Assembly (NCBI GenBank): GCA_003094535.1
Contig: NATV01000079.1
Span: 1 to 34,606, forward strand
DNA from: a gamma proteobacterium symbiont of Ctena orbiculata
GTDB lineage: Bacteria; Pseudomonadota; Gammaproteobacteria; Chromatiales; Chromatiaceae
Direction of reading: 5' to 3'
Length of the DNA: 34,606 nucleotides
The notes under the pieces were generated by a model that saw only the letters and a list, made by a program, of their open reading frames with translations, had not been told where the DNA came from and did not search any database. Below, piece by piece: positions 8,314 through 15,715 of this stretch. The translations under genes and the position numbers were made by a program. How positions within the stretch are numbered: position 1 is the first letter of the stretch; every line of letters starts with the position of its first letter.

Positions 8314-9582
8314 ATGTCGATCATTGCCCTCGGACTGAATCATAAAACCGCACCCGTGGATATCCGCGAAAAGGTGACTTTTGGCCCCGATATCATCGTC
8401 GGCGCCCTGCGCAGTCTGCAGGAGAATCCGGCAGTGGAGGAGACGGTCATCCTCTCCACCTGCAATCGCACCGAACTCTACTGTTCCCTCAGCCAGGAGG
8501 ACCATGAACCCCTGGCGGACTGGATCAGCCGCTTTCATGGCCTCTCGGAGGATCGGATCACCCCCTATCTCTACAGCCATTTCGGGCTGGACGCGGTGAA
8601 ACACCTGCTGCGGGTCTCCTGCGGCCTCGATTCCATGGTCCTGGGCGAACCCCAGATTCTCGGTCAGGTGAAGTCGGCCTTTCAAACCGCCACCGATGCC
8701 GGCACCACGGGTAAGATGCTGTTCAAGCTCTTTCAGCACGCCTTCACCGCGGCGAAGCAGATACGCACGGACACTGCGATCGGCAACAGCCCTGTCTCGG
8801 TGGCGTTTGCGGCGGTAAGCCTGGCCAAGCAGATCTTCAGCGACCTCTCCGAGCAGACCGCACTGCTGATCGGCGCCGGGGAGACCGTCGAGCTGGCCGC
8901 CCGACACCTCAGCCAAAATGGAATCGGACGCATCATCGTCGCCAACCGCACCGTGGAGAGGGCTCACACCCTGGCGGCGCAGTTTGACGGGTATGCCATC
9001 GCGTTGACCGAGTTGAGCGGCCACCTGGCCGAGGCCGACATCGTGATCTCATCGACGGCCAGCCCGTTGCCGGTATTGGGTAAAGGGAGCGTGGAAAGCG
9101 CACTCAAGGAGCGCAGGCATCGACCGATCTTCATGGTCGACATCGCCGTACCAAGGGATATCGAGCCCGAGGTGGCCGACCTGAGCGATATCTATCTCTA
9201 CACGGTGGACGACCTGGATGAAGTCATCCAGGAGAACATGCGTTCCAGAGAGGAGGCGGCGGAGCTGGCCGTGGAGATAATCGATCACTATGTCGGCGAG
9301 TACATGGGATGGCTGCGCTCGTTGGATGCGGTGGGCTTGATTCAGGACTACCGAAATTATGCCGAACGGCTTCGCAACGAGGTGATGCAGAAGGCGCTGC
9401 AGCAACTGGGCAAAGGCAAGTCGCCCGAAGAGGTGGTGCAGTTCCTGGCGCACACCCTCACCAACAAGCTGCTGCACACCCCCAGCACGCAGATGCGTCA
9501 GGCCGGATTCAATGGACAGGTGGAGTTGCTCGAAGCAGCCAATACGCTTTTTCAGCTCAATAAAACCGACAATAAACCATGA
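8314..9582 (+). CDS. hemA: Glutamyl-tRNA reductase
   Basis: A 422-residue enzyme that reduces the glutamate on charged tRNA-Glu to glutamate-1-semialdehyde with NADPH, the first step of C5 tetrapyrrole synthesis. The N-terminus has GLNHKTAPV, and the catalytic Cys50 sits in [10 protein letters not shown], the same position as in E. coli. A Rossmann NADPH domain ([16 protein letters not shown]) and a C-terminal helical dimerisation domain follow. Length is normal for the family. The ribosome site is weak (AGAAG well upstream). Its stop overlaps the prfA start by ATGA, so hemA, prfA and probably prmC are cotranscribed, as in many gammaproteobacteria. Confidence 0.98.
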   Translation: MSIIALGLNHKTAPVDIREKVTFGPDIIVGALRSLQENPAVEETVILSTCNRTELYCSLSQEDHEPLADWISRFHGLSEDRITPYLYSHFGLDAVKHLLRVSCGLDSMVLGEPQILGQVKSAFQTATDAGTTGKMLFKLFQHAFTAAKQIRTDTAIGNSPVSVAFAAVSLAKQIFSDLSEQTALLIGAGETVELAARHLSQNGIGRIIVANRTVERAHTLAAQFDGYAIALTELSGHLAEADIVISSTASPLPVLGKGSVESALKERRHRPIFMVDIAVPRDIEPEVADLSDIYLYTVDDLDEVIQENMRSREEAAELAVEIIDHYVGEYMGWLRSLDAVGLIQDYRNYAERLRNEVMQKALQQLGKGKSPEEVVQFLAHTLTNKLLHTPSTQMRQAGFNGQVELLEAANTLFQLNKTDNKP

Positions 9583-10658
9583 AGCCCTCACTGCGCGGCA
9601 AATTGGACCAGATCGCAGAACGCTTCGAAGAGATCACCGCACTCCTCGCCGATCCGGAAATCCAGAGCAACCAGACGCAGTTTCGCGATCTAGGTCGTGA
9701 ATACGCCCAGTTGGAGCCGGTTGTGGATGCCTATCGGGGCTACCTCAACGCCGAACAGGATGTAGCGGCGGCCCAGGATATGATCAACGATCCCGAAATG
9801 GCTCCCCTCGCCAAGGAGGAGCTGGCTGAGGCTGAGGCTACCAAGGAGCGTCTGGAACCTGAACTGCAGCTGCTGCTGATCCCCGCCGATCCCAACGATC
9901 AGCGAAATGTCTTCCTCGAGGTGCGTGCCGGTACCGGCGGCGCCGAGGCGGCGCTCTTCGCCAACGATCTCTTCCGCATGTATCTGCGCTATGCGGAGAG
10001 CCAGCAGTGGCAGACCGAAACCATCAGCGAGAGTCCGGGAGAGCATGGCGGTTACAAAGAGGTGGTATGCCGTATCAGCGGGAGTGCCGTCTACTCGCGC
10101 CTGAAGTTCGAATCGGGGACTCATCGTGTACAGCGGGTACCGGAGACCGAATCCCAAGGGCGTATTCATACCTCCGCCTGCACCGTGGCGATCCTCCCCG
10201 AGGCGGAGGAGGTCGACGATGTGGCGATCAACAGCAACGATCTGCGTATCGACACCTACCGTGCCTCCGGCGCCGGCGGGCAGCACGTCAACAAGACCGA
10301 CTCTGCGGTTCGCCTGACCCATCTGCCCACCGGCATCGTGGTTGAGTGTCAGGACGAGCGTTCACAGCATAAGAACAAGGCCCGTGCCATGTCGCTTTTA
10401 CAGGCAAAGCTGCTATCCCAGGCCCAGGAGAAGATCGTCAGTGAGCAGGCCAGCTCACGCAAGCTCCAGGTCGGCAGCGGCGATCGCTCTGAACGCATCC
10501 GCACCTACAACTTTCCCCAGAACCGCCTAACCGACCACCGCATCAACCTTACCCTCTATAAGTTGGATGAGGTGATGACCGGATCCCTCGACCAGGTGAT
10601 AGAACCGCTGCTGCGCGAACAGCAGTTGGAAGCCCTGGCCGCCATGGGTGAAGTCTGA
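9579..10658 (+). CDS. prfA: Peptide chain release factor 1
   Basis: A 359-residue RF1 that reads UAA and UAG and triggers peptidyl-tRNA hydrolysis on the ribosome. The catalytic GGQ is at residues 233-235 within [11 protein letters not shown]. The stop-codon-reading tripeptide is Pro188-Glu189-Thr190 ([10 protein letters not shown]), the PxT form that separates RF1 from RF2 (SPF). No frameshift site is present, as expected for RF1. It starts inside the hemA stop codon (ATGA), so its translation is probably coupled to hemA. The next gene encodes the methyltransferase that modifies its GGQ glutamine. Confidence 0.98.
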   Translation: MKPSLRGKLDQIAERFEEITALLADPEIQSNQTQFRDLGREYAQLEPVVDAYRGYLNAEQDVAAAQDMINDPEMAPLAKEELAEAEATKERLEPELQLLLIPADPNDQRNVFLEVRAGTGGAEAALFANDLFRMYLRYAESQQWQTETISESPGEHGGYKEVVCRISGSAVYSRLKFESGTHRVQRVPETESQGRIHTSACTVAILPEAEEVDDVAINSNDLRIDTYRASGAGGQHVNKTDSAVRLTHLPTGIVVECQDERSQHKNKARAMSLLQAKLLSQAQEKIVSEQASSRKLQVGSGDRSERIRTYNFPQNRLTDHRINLTLYKLDEVMTGSLDQVIEPLLREQQLEALAAMGEV

Positions 10659-10677
10659 ATAGGCTGGCTTCGCCGAA

Positions 10678-11586
10678 ATGACCACTCTGCACCAGGCCCT
10701 GAAGTCAGCACAACAGACCCTTGCCGCGCTACCCCATGCCAATCCCGAGCTGGAGGCCGCCCTGCTGCTTTCGCATCTCCTCGAAAAACCGCGCAGCCAT
10801 CTCTTTGCCTGGCCGGAGCAGGAGCTGACGGACCAACAGTATCAGCACTTTTTACAGCTTGTACAACGACGCCTCTCCCATGAGCCGATCGCCTATATCA
10901 CCGGCCAAAGGGAGTTCTGGTCCCTGACCCTGAAAGTCAATCCCCACACCCTGATTCCCCGTCCCGAGACAGAGCTGTTGGTGGAACGGTCGCTACACCA
11001 CCTCAAGCAGAGGCCCCGATCCCGAATCGCCGATCTCGGCACGGGTAGCGGCGCCATTGCCCTGGCTTTGGCGAGTGAACATCCGCAGGCAGAAATAGTT
11101 GCCACCGATATTTCAGCCGAGGCACTGGCCCAGGCGAGAGAGAACGGCGCCGGTTTCGGATACGATCAGATAAGCTTCTACCAGGGAAGCTGGTGCGAGG
11201 CGTTGCCGGACGACGGTCGCTATGACTTGATTGTGAGCAACCCACCCTACATCGAAGCCGACGACCCGCATCTCGATCAGGGTGACCTGCCACTGGAACC
11301 CGAACTGGCCCTAGTCTCCGGTAAAGATGGACTGAACGCAATCCGAACGATCATCCGCCAGGTCAGCAGCGACAGATTGAACCCGGGAGGCTGGCTACTG
11401 CTGGAGCACGGTTATCAGCAGGCTGAGGCGGTACAAGCGTTGCTGAATGCCGCAGGTTTCCTTCGCATTTCCACCCATAAGGACCTTGCAGGACACCCAC
11501 GGGTCACCGAAGCCCAAGCCACAGGGGCAAGCGATCAGCATAATTGGTATCTGACCCTCGCCAACCTCACCGCTTCCAAACGATAG
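10678..11586 (+). CDS. prmC: Release factor glutamine N5-methyltransferase
   Basis: A 302-residue PrmC/HemK enzyme that methylates the glutamine of the GGQ motif in release factors, using SAM. It has an N-terminal helical bundle, SAM motif I DLGTGSGAIALALA at about residue 120, and the catalytic NPPY at residues 188-191 (VSNPPYIEADD). It starts 19 nt after prfA with no clear ribosome site. The last residues run into a structured intergenic stretch. The assignment is firm from motifs and from its position after prfA. Confidence 0.97.
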   Translation: MTTLHQALKSAQQTLAALPHANPELEAALLLSHLLEKPRSHLFAWPEQELTDQQYQHFLQLVQRRLSHEPIAYITGQREFWSLTLKVNPHTLIPRPETELLVERSLHHLKQRPRSRIADLGTGSGAIALALASEHPQAEIVATDISAEALAQARENGAGFGYDQISFYQGSWCEALPDDGRYDLIVSNPPYIEADDPHLDQGDLPLEPELALVSGKDGLNAIRTIIRQVSSDRLNPGGWLLLEHGYQQAEAVQALLNAAGFLRISTHKDLAGHPRVTEAQATGASDQHNWYLTLANLTASKR

Positions 11587-11589
11587 CGC

Positions 11590-11760
11590 CGCGGGATGCC
11601 GCGCGAACCCCATCGGCATAGGGATGCGCCCCGAAGGAAGTGCCCTTGGGTATGCCGTTGGGGCGCCGGAGATAGAGGCCCCTTAGCCACCGGGTTCTTG
11701 AGCCACATAGACCGAGCTTCATTTCGAGCATTAGAAGCCAACCCCCTCGCTTGATTATTT
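11590..11760 (+). other. Structured intergenic element with overlapping inverted repeats, possible interspersed repeat
   Basis: This stretch between prmC and the next gene is rich in complementary arms: CGCGG/CCGCG (11590-11594 with 11599-11603), CGGCATA/TATGCCG (11614-11620 with 11651-11657) and GCGCCCC/GGGGCGC (11626-11632 with 11660-11666). The last two pairs cross each other, which is the arrangement of a pseudoknot or of alternative folds. A 52-codon frame, ATG 11596 to TGA 11752-11754, is open through the element. It is Arg/Pro/Cys-rich and lacks a ribosome site, so I do not call it a gene. The look is that of a dispersed intergenic repeat, but a second copy is not present in this window. 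Confidence 0.45.
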
Positions 11761-11785
11761 CAGCGCATTCGTTAGGATTGCCGGT

Positions 11786-12196
11786 ATGGGTGAATCCCTT
11801 CACGACTTAGTGAAAAACCGGGACATTCACTTCGTCGAACTCCACCCGGACCCCAATCAGGCTGCGACGGCAGCAATGCTGCTGGCCGATGTGGAGGGTA
11901 TTCTCGAGGCCACACCCCACTCCGAGACCCACCTCCGTGTAAGCTATCAACTGATGAAGGTATCCCTTGAACAGATAGAGACAGGCCTGACTTCCATGGG
12001 CCTGCATATCGACAATCGCCTGCTCTATCGCCTCAAGCGCGCCCTCTACCACTACACCGAAGAGACCGAACGGGTCAATCTCGGTTGCACCCGCGACGAC
12101 TCCAAATGCACCCGCATGATCTTCGCCGACCGCTATCAACGTATGAACCATAAACTTCGGGACCAGCGTCCCGAACATTGGCGCAAATACCTCTGA
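11786..12196 (+). CDS. Small protein of unknown function, possibly a degenerate HMA-like fold
   Basis: A 136-residue soluble protein with no signal peptide. The start ATG 11786 has a TAGGA about 8 nt upstream. Residues about 14-75 show a beta-alpha-beta-beta-alpha-beta-like pattern, with VEGILEA, then HLRVSYQLMKVSLEQIETGLTSMGLHI. This resembles heavy-metal-associated (HMA) ferredoxin-like domains but lacks their CxxC metal site. The C-terminal half is helical and basic, with two cysteines (GCTRDDSKC). It lies between prmC and moeB on the same strand. The fold comparison is my own pattern reading and is weak; function is unknown. Confidence 0.7.
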   Translation: MGESLHDLVKNRDIHFVELHPDPNQAATAAMLLADVEGILEATPHSETHLRVSYQLMKVSLEQIETGLTSMGLHIDNRLLYRLKRALYHYTEETERVNLGCTRDDSKCTRMIFADRYQRMNHKLRDQRPEHWRKYL

Positions 12197-12328
12197 ACGA
12201 TCAACTCCTGCTGCGTCACTGCTGAATTGGAATGGCAAAACCCACGGCGTGACGACCCTGGCAAAAATAGTTGGGTGTATCGAGGAGAACAGTTAGGCTA
12301 GGGTCAATCCTGCACCGGCCACCTGGAG

Positions 12329-13090
12329 ATGGATCAACTGACAATGAACGATGATCAACTGCTGCGCTACAGTCGACAGATCATGCTTCCCTCGATCGGC
12401 ATCGAAGGCCAGGAGAGGCTGCTCGAGTCCCGGGTACTCATCGTCGGCCTCGGCGGGCTCGGATCACCGGCTGCCATGTATCTGGCGGCAGCGGGCGTCG
12501 GCACCCTGGTACTGGTGGATTTCGACCAGGTCGACCTGACCAACCTACAGCGCCAGATCGTCCACACCACTGCACGTATCGGCGATCCGAAGGTAGAATC
12601 GGCCCGGGAGACCCTGCTTGCCCTCAATCCGGAATGCAGGGTGGAGACCATTCCCCGTCAACTCGATGAAGCCGCCCTGCTGGAACAGATAAAGAAGGCC
12701 GATCTGGTACTTGACGGCACCGACAACTTCGCCACCCGCTTCGCCATCAACAAGGCCTGCTACTCGTCGGGAACCCCTCTGGTCTCCGGTGCCGCCATCC
12801 GCATGGAGGGGCAGATCACCGTCTTCACCGGCGAGCCGGGCGGGCCCTGTTACCACTGCCTCTATCCCGACGAGGGGGAGATGGATGAGACCTGCTCCGC
12901 CAACGGCGTCCTCGCTCCCCTGGTCGGAGTGATCGGCAGCCTGCAGGCCATCGAGGCCATCAAACAACTGACCGGAGCCGGCAAGACACTGCGGGGCAGG
13001 CTGTTGCTGCTGGATGCCCTGGAGATGGAGTGGCGCAGCCTGCGTCTGGCCCCCGATCCCGCATGCCCGGTATGCGGCAGCAGGGATTGA
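12329..13090 (+). CDS. moeB: Molybdopterin-synthase adenylyltransferase
   Basis: A 253-residue member of the E1-like HesA/MoeB/ThiF family. It adenylates the C-terminal glycine of a small sulfur-carrier protein such as MoaD. The ATP-binding GLGGLG is at residues 40-45, and the SNLQRQ-like TNLQRQ follows at about 71-76. Zinc is bound by Cys174/Cys177 (CYHC) and Cys246/Cys249 (CPVC). A further Cys near 189 (DETCSANG) matches the conserved one of MoeB. ATG 12344 is an alternative start; GGAG at 12325-12328 is too close to serve ATG 12329 and rather far (15 nt) from 12344. ThiF is a possible alternative because no thiamine or molybdopterin partner lies nearby. Confidence 0.9.
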   Translation: MDQLTMNDDQLLRYSRQIMLPSIGIEGQERLLESRVLIVGLGGLGSPAAMYLAAAGVGTLVLVDFDQVDLTNLQRQIVHTTARIGDPKVESARETLLALNPECRVETIPRQLDEAALLEQIKKADLVLDGTDNFATRFAINKACYSSGTPLVSGAAIRMEGQITVFTGEPGGPCYHCLYPDEGEMDETCSANGVLAPLVGVIGSLQAIEAIKQLTGAGKTLRGRLLLLDALEMEWRSLRLAPDPACPVCGSRD

Positions 13091-13096
13091 TCCTGG

Positions 13097-13693
13097 GTGA
13101 AGGCGGATTCGACTCCCTGGCAACTGCTATGTCCGCTGTCGCTCAGCCTTGCCTCGCTACTGTTCGCCCTGCTCCCCGGCTCATTCAGTACGGCACTGCA
13201 GTATCATCGTATCGGCCTGGCCGATGGCGACTGGTGGCGCATTCTGACTGCCCATCTGACCCATCTGGGGTGGGGACATCTGAGTATGAACCTCTGCGGT
13301 CTATGGCTGATATGGTATCTCTTTCCCGCCATTCAGCCTGCGCTGCGGTGCCTGATCCTGCTGCTCTTTCTGATGCTGGGCACGGCGCTTGGTTTATGGC
13401 TCTTCTCACCTGAAGTCATCTGGTATCGAGGCCTGTCAGGCATACTCCATGGCCTGTTGGTCTGGGCACTGCTCGAACAACTGCGGAAAGCGCAAGTAAT
13501 TTCACTGATCATTTTGCCCCTCGTCATTCTCAAGCTGATCTGGGAACAGTGGCAGGGTCCACTGGCGGGCAGCGAATCGCTGGCTGCTGGATCGGTTATT
13601 GTTGACGCCCACCTTTACGGCGCGGTCTCAGGCGTCATACTATGGGGCATAACAGAGCTGCGACCTGCATCCCTGAGTAAGGAGAGCGAGTGA
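13097..13693 (+). CDS. rrtA: Rhombosortase (rhomboid-family intramembrane protease)
   Basis: A 198-residue polytopic membrane protein with about six hydrophobic segments, beginning at GTG 13097, 6 nt after moeB. The rhomboid-like serine is Ser114 in YRGLSGILHG and the catalytic His is His172 in VDAHLYGA. The HLTHLGWGHLSMNL segment (53-66) matches the rhomboid HxxxHxxxN region. These are features of rhombosortases, which cleave GlyGly-CTERM tails of proteins exported by type II secretion. No protein in this window ends in such a tail, so the targets are elsewhere. The end overlaps the next gene by four bases (GTGA), suggesting coupling. Confidence 0.88.
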   Translation: MKADSTPWQLLCPLSLSLASLLFALLPGSFSTALQYHRIGLADGDWWRILTAHLTHLGWGHLSMNLCGLWLIWYLFPAIQPALRCLILLLFLMLGTALGLWLFSPEVIWYRGLSGILHGLLVWALLEQLRKAQVISLIILPLVILKLIWEQWQGPLAGSESLAAGSVIVDAHLYGAVSGVILWGITELRPASLSKESE

Positions 13694-14079
13694 AGCCAAT
13701 CATCCCACTACTGTTCATTGCGCTCTTGTCCGGCGCCTGCCAAGAGATGGAAAGAGTCGATATGAGTCAACTCTCAGCGGAAGAGAAAAAGGCGGTAGAG
13801 ACACTGCTATGGGTCGAGGATGCCGATGCGGAGAAACAAGCAGCAGAGGCGTTGGACAAGGGCGACAAGCGCCTGATGGCCATGGCCTCGCGAGCAACCA
13901 TACTGCCCGGTATCGAACCGGAACTGCAATCCAAGGCCAAGAGCATCTGCGGTATCCGTTATCTGGATGGCTCCACCGACACGGTTTTCGGAGAAATCCA
14001 TCTTCAATTCATTCAGCGCGCAACGGAGTTTGCGGCGGCCTATAACAAGATCGTGATTGATAAGTGCATGGAGAAGTGA
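13690..14079 (+). CDS. Probable small lipoprotein of unknown function
   Basis: A 129-residue protein starting at GTG 13690, inside the rhombosortase stop. The N-terminus is a short signal sequence (PIIPLLFIALLSGACQE) with Cys17 as the likely lipidated residue. The box is LSGAC, an imperfect lipobox, so lipidation is likely rather than certain. The mature part is acidic and helical, with two further cysteines near residues 86 and 126 that could pair in the periplasm. I do not recognise the family. Coupling to rhombosortase is seen; a functional link is not shown. Confidence 0.72.
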   Translation: MKPIIPLLFIALLSGACQEMERVDMSQLSAEEKKAVETLLWVEDADAEKQAAEALDKGDKRLMAMASRATILPGIEPELQSKAKSICGIRYLDGSTDTVFGEIHLQFIQRATEFAAAYNKIVIDKCMEK

Positions 14080-14122
14080 GGATCTTCAGCTGTGGGATGG
14101 GGTTTCTGGAGATCCGCCAATA

Positions 14123-14140
14123 GCGCTATCGCCATAGCGC
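14123..14140. other. Hairpin between convergent lipoprotein gene and ubiA
   Basis: GCGCTAT/ATAGCGC form a perfect 7-bp stem with the loop CGCC. It lies between two convergent genes, so it could help stop transcription from either side, but no T-tract follows on either strand. Confidence 0.4.
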
Positions 14141-14154
14141 ACAGCAAGCGCCGC

Positions 14155-15066
14155 TCAGGCCGCCGCCAGATAATCAACTACCAGCCCGATAAAGACCACC
14201 ATGCCGAACTGGTTGTTGTTGAGAAAGGCCTGAAAACAGGCCTTGGGTTCCCGCCTCCGGATAAGCCATTGTTGATAGGCAAAGAGCGCAACGCCCGCCA
14301 TTACCCCCAGATTGTAGTAGTGACCACGGCCAACCAGATCGCCCACGAACAGCAGCAGCATGATCATGATCACTTGCAGCAGTGCGATGATCAGTCTGTC
14401 ATGGCGACCAAAAAGGATCGCACTCGACTTGACCCCTATCTTGAGGTCGTCGTCCCGATCCACCATGGCGTATTGGGTATCGTAGATCAGCGCCCAGATC
14501 AGGGCGCTGCAGAAGAGTAGCCAGGCAACCATCGGCACCGCTTCGTTCAGGGCCATGAAGGCCATCGGCACCGCCCAGCCAAAGGCGGCACCCAGCACGA
14601 TCTGAGGCAGATGGGTGTAGCGTTTCATGAAGGGATAGACGGCGGTCAGCAACAGCGCCACCAACGACATTAAACGGGTCGGCCAGTTGAGAAAGACCAG
14701 CAGGGAGGCGGCGATCAGGGAGAGCACCAGAAAAACACCCAAGGCCTCGGTCGGCGTCACCAGACCGCTGGCGATGGGCCTGGCTTGGGTGCGCGCCACA
14801 TGCCTGTCGAAATCGCGATCGGCATAGTCATTGATTGCACAGCCCGCGGAGCGCATCAATGCCACCCCGGCGATGAAAATCAGCACAATGTTCCAGGCGG
14901 GCATGCCGTCACCGGCGATCCACAATGCCCAAAGCGTGGGCCAGAGCAACAACAGTATGCCGATGGGACGGTTCAACCTTACCAGCAGGGCATATCGGCG
15001 CAGACGCTCCAACCAGTCCACGGGGCCGGTACCTGAAGGCATCAGATCAACCCGCTGATTGGTCAT
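14155..15066 (-). CDS. ubiA: 4-hydroxybenzoate polyprenyltransferase
   Basis: A 303-residue integral membrane prenyltransferase that attaches the polyprenyl tail to 4-hydroxybenzoate, the second committed step of ubiquinone synthesis. The first Asp-rich motif is NDYADRDFDRH, followed by TQARPIASG; the second is in the ALIYDTQYAMVDRDDD region. Multiple hydrophobic helices lie between. The start is set at ATG 15066 (MTNQRVDLM) because it overlaps the ubiC stop as ATGA; the longer frame to 15159 runs through ubiC. It is the last gene of recG-ubiC-ubiA. Confidence 0.96.
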   Translation of the reverse strand: MTNQRVDLMPSGTGPVDWLERLRRYALLVRLNRPIGILLLLWPTLWALWIAGDGMPAWNIVLIFIAGVALMRSAGCAINDYADRDFDRHVARTQARPIASGLVTPTEALGVFLVLSLIAASLLVFLNWPTRLMSLVALLLTAVYPFMKRYTHLPQIVLGAAFGWAVPMAFMALNEAVPMVAWLLFCSALIWALIYDTQYAMVDRDDDLKIGVKSSAILFGRHDRLIIALLQVIMIMLLLFVGDLVGRGHYYNLGVMAGVALFAYQQWLIRRREPKACFQAFLNNNQFGMVVFIGLVVDYLAAA

Positions 15067-15647
15067 CGGCCGTCTCCCTGGAGCGGTAGCGTGGGGAGAA
15101 ATATCTCGTTCACCAGCAATGGCCTCTTTTCTACGTAGTACAGCGTACGTCGCCCCCAAAGATGATCCGGCTTTTCACGCAGATTGTTACAGGCCGTCTC
15201 GAACAGGGGTTGTCTGGGGAGCAAGCGAGCCACCTGGGTCGCGCCTCGGCTCACCTTCGGATCTGAGAAGAGTACCGCCCCCAAGGGTTTTTCGCCCAGT
15301 TGCGTCAGCCTTTGTGCCGCTCCTTTAAGACTGGAGACCGGTATCAGCGTACGCGCAAAGACCCATGGGAGCTGATCACACAGCAACTCAACATCCCGCA
15401 CCAGCGCCACCATCCCCCGACGCATTCTCAATATACGGCATTCACTGTTGAGCGGAGTTCCCCAGCCCTGATGCAGCAGGCGTACGCGGAACTGACCCCC
15501 GCCGCAACTCTGAATGACGCGTTGTGTCAGCGATCCTCTGTCACCCAGCCAGGAGCCGACAAACTGTGGTATCTGCAGACTCGAGCGTTGACGCCAATCG
15601 TACCAGTTTGGCTCCCGATTCGACCTGCTACTTATCTGCTGACTCAA
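15063..15647 (-). CDS. ubiC: Chorismate lyase
   Basis: A 194-residue cytosolic enzyme that splits chorismate into pyruvate and 4-hydroxybenzoate, the substrate of UbiA. Family features are the LIPVSSL segment, GEKPLGAVLFSDP, LWGRRTLYYVEKRPLLV and a C-terminal EIFLPTLP. The start is TTG 15647, preceded by GATGAGAGAG; no in-frame ATG lies upstream near it. The stop overlaps the ubiA start by ATGA. It lies 68 nt after recG on the same strand. The sequence is divergent in its N-terminal third, but the C-terminal motifs and the ubiA partner make the call secure. Confidence 0.92.
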   Translation of the reverse strand: MSQQISSRSNREPNWYDWRQRSSLQIPQFVGSWLGDRGSLTQRVIQSCGGGQFRVRLLHQGWGTPLNSECRILRMRRGMVALVRDVELLCDQLPWVFARTLIPVSSLKGAAQRLTQLGEKPLGAVLFSDPKVSRGATQVARLLPRQPLFETACNNLREKPDHLWGRRTLYYVEKRPLLVNEIFLPTLPLQGDGR

Positions 15648-15715
15648 GCTCTCTCATCCCAAAAAAAGGTTATTATTGCACAGCCAGCGCCAGAATGACG
15701 AAAACCGACAGGCTC

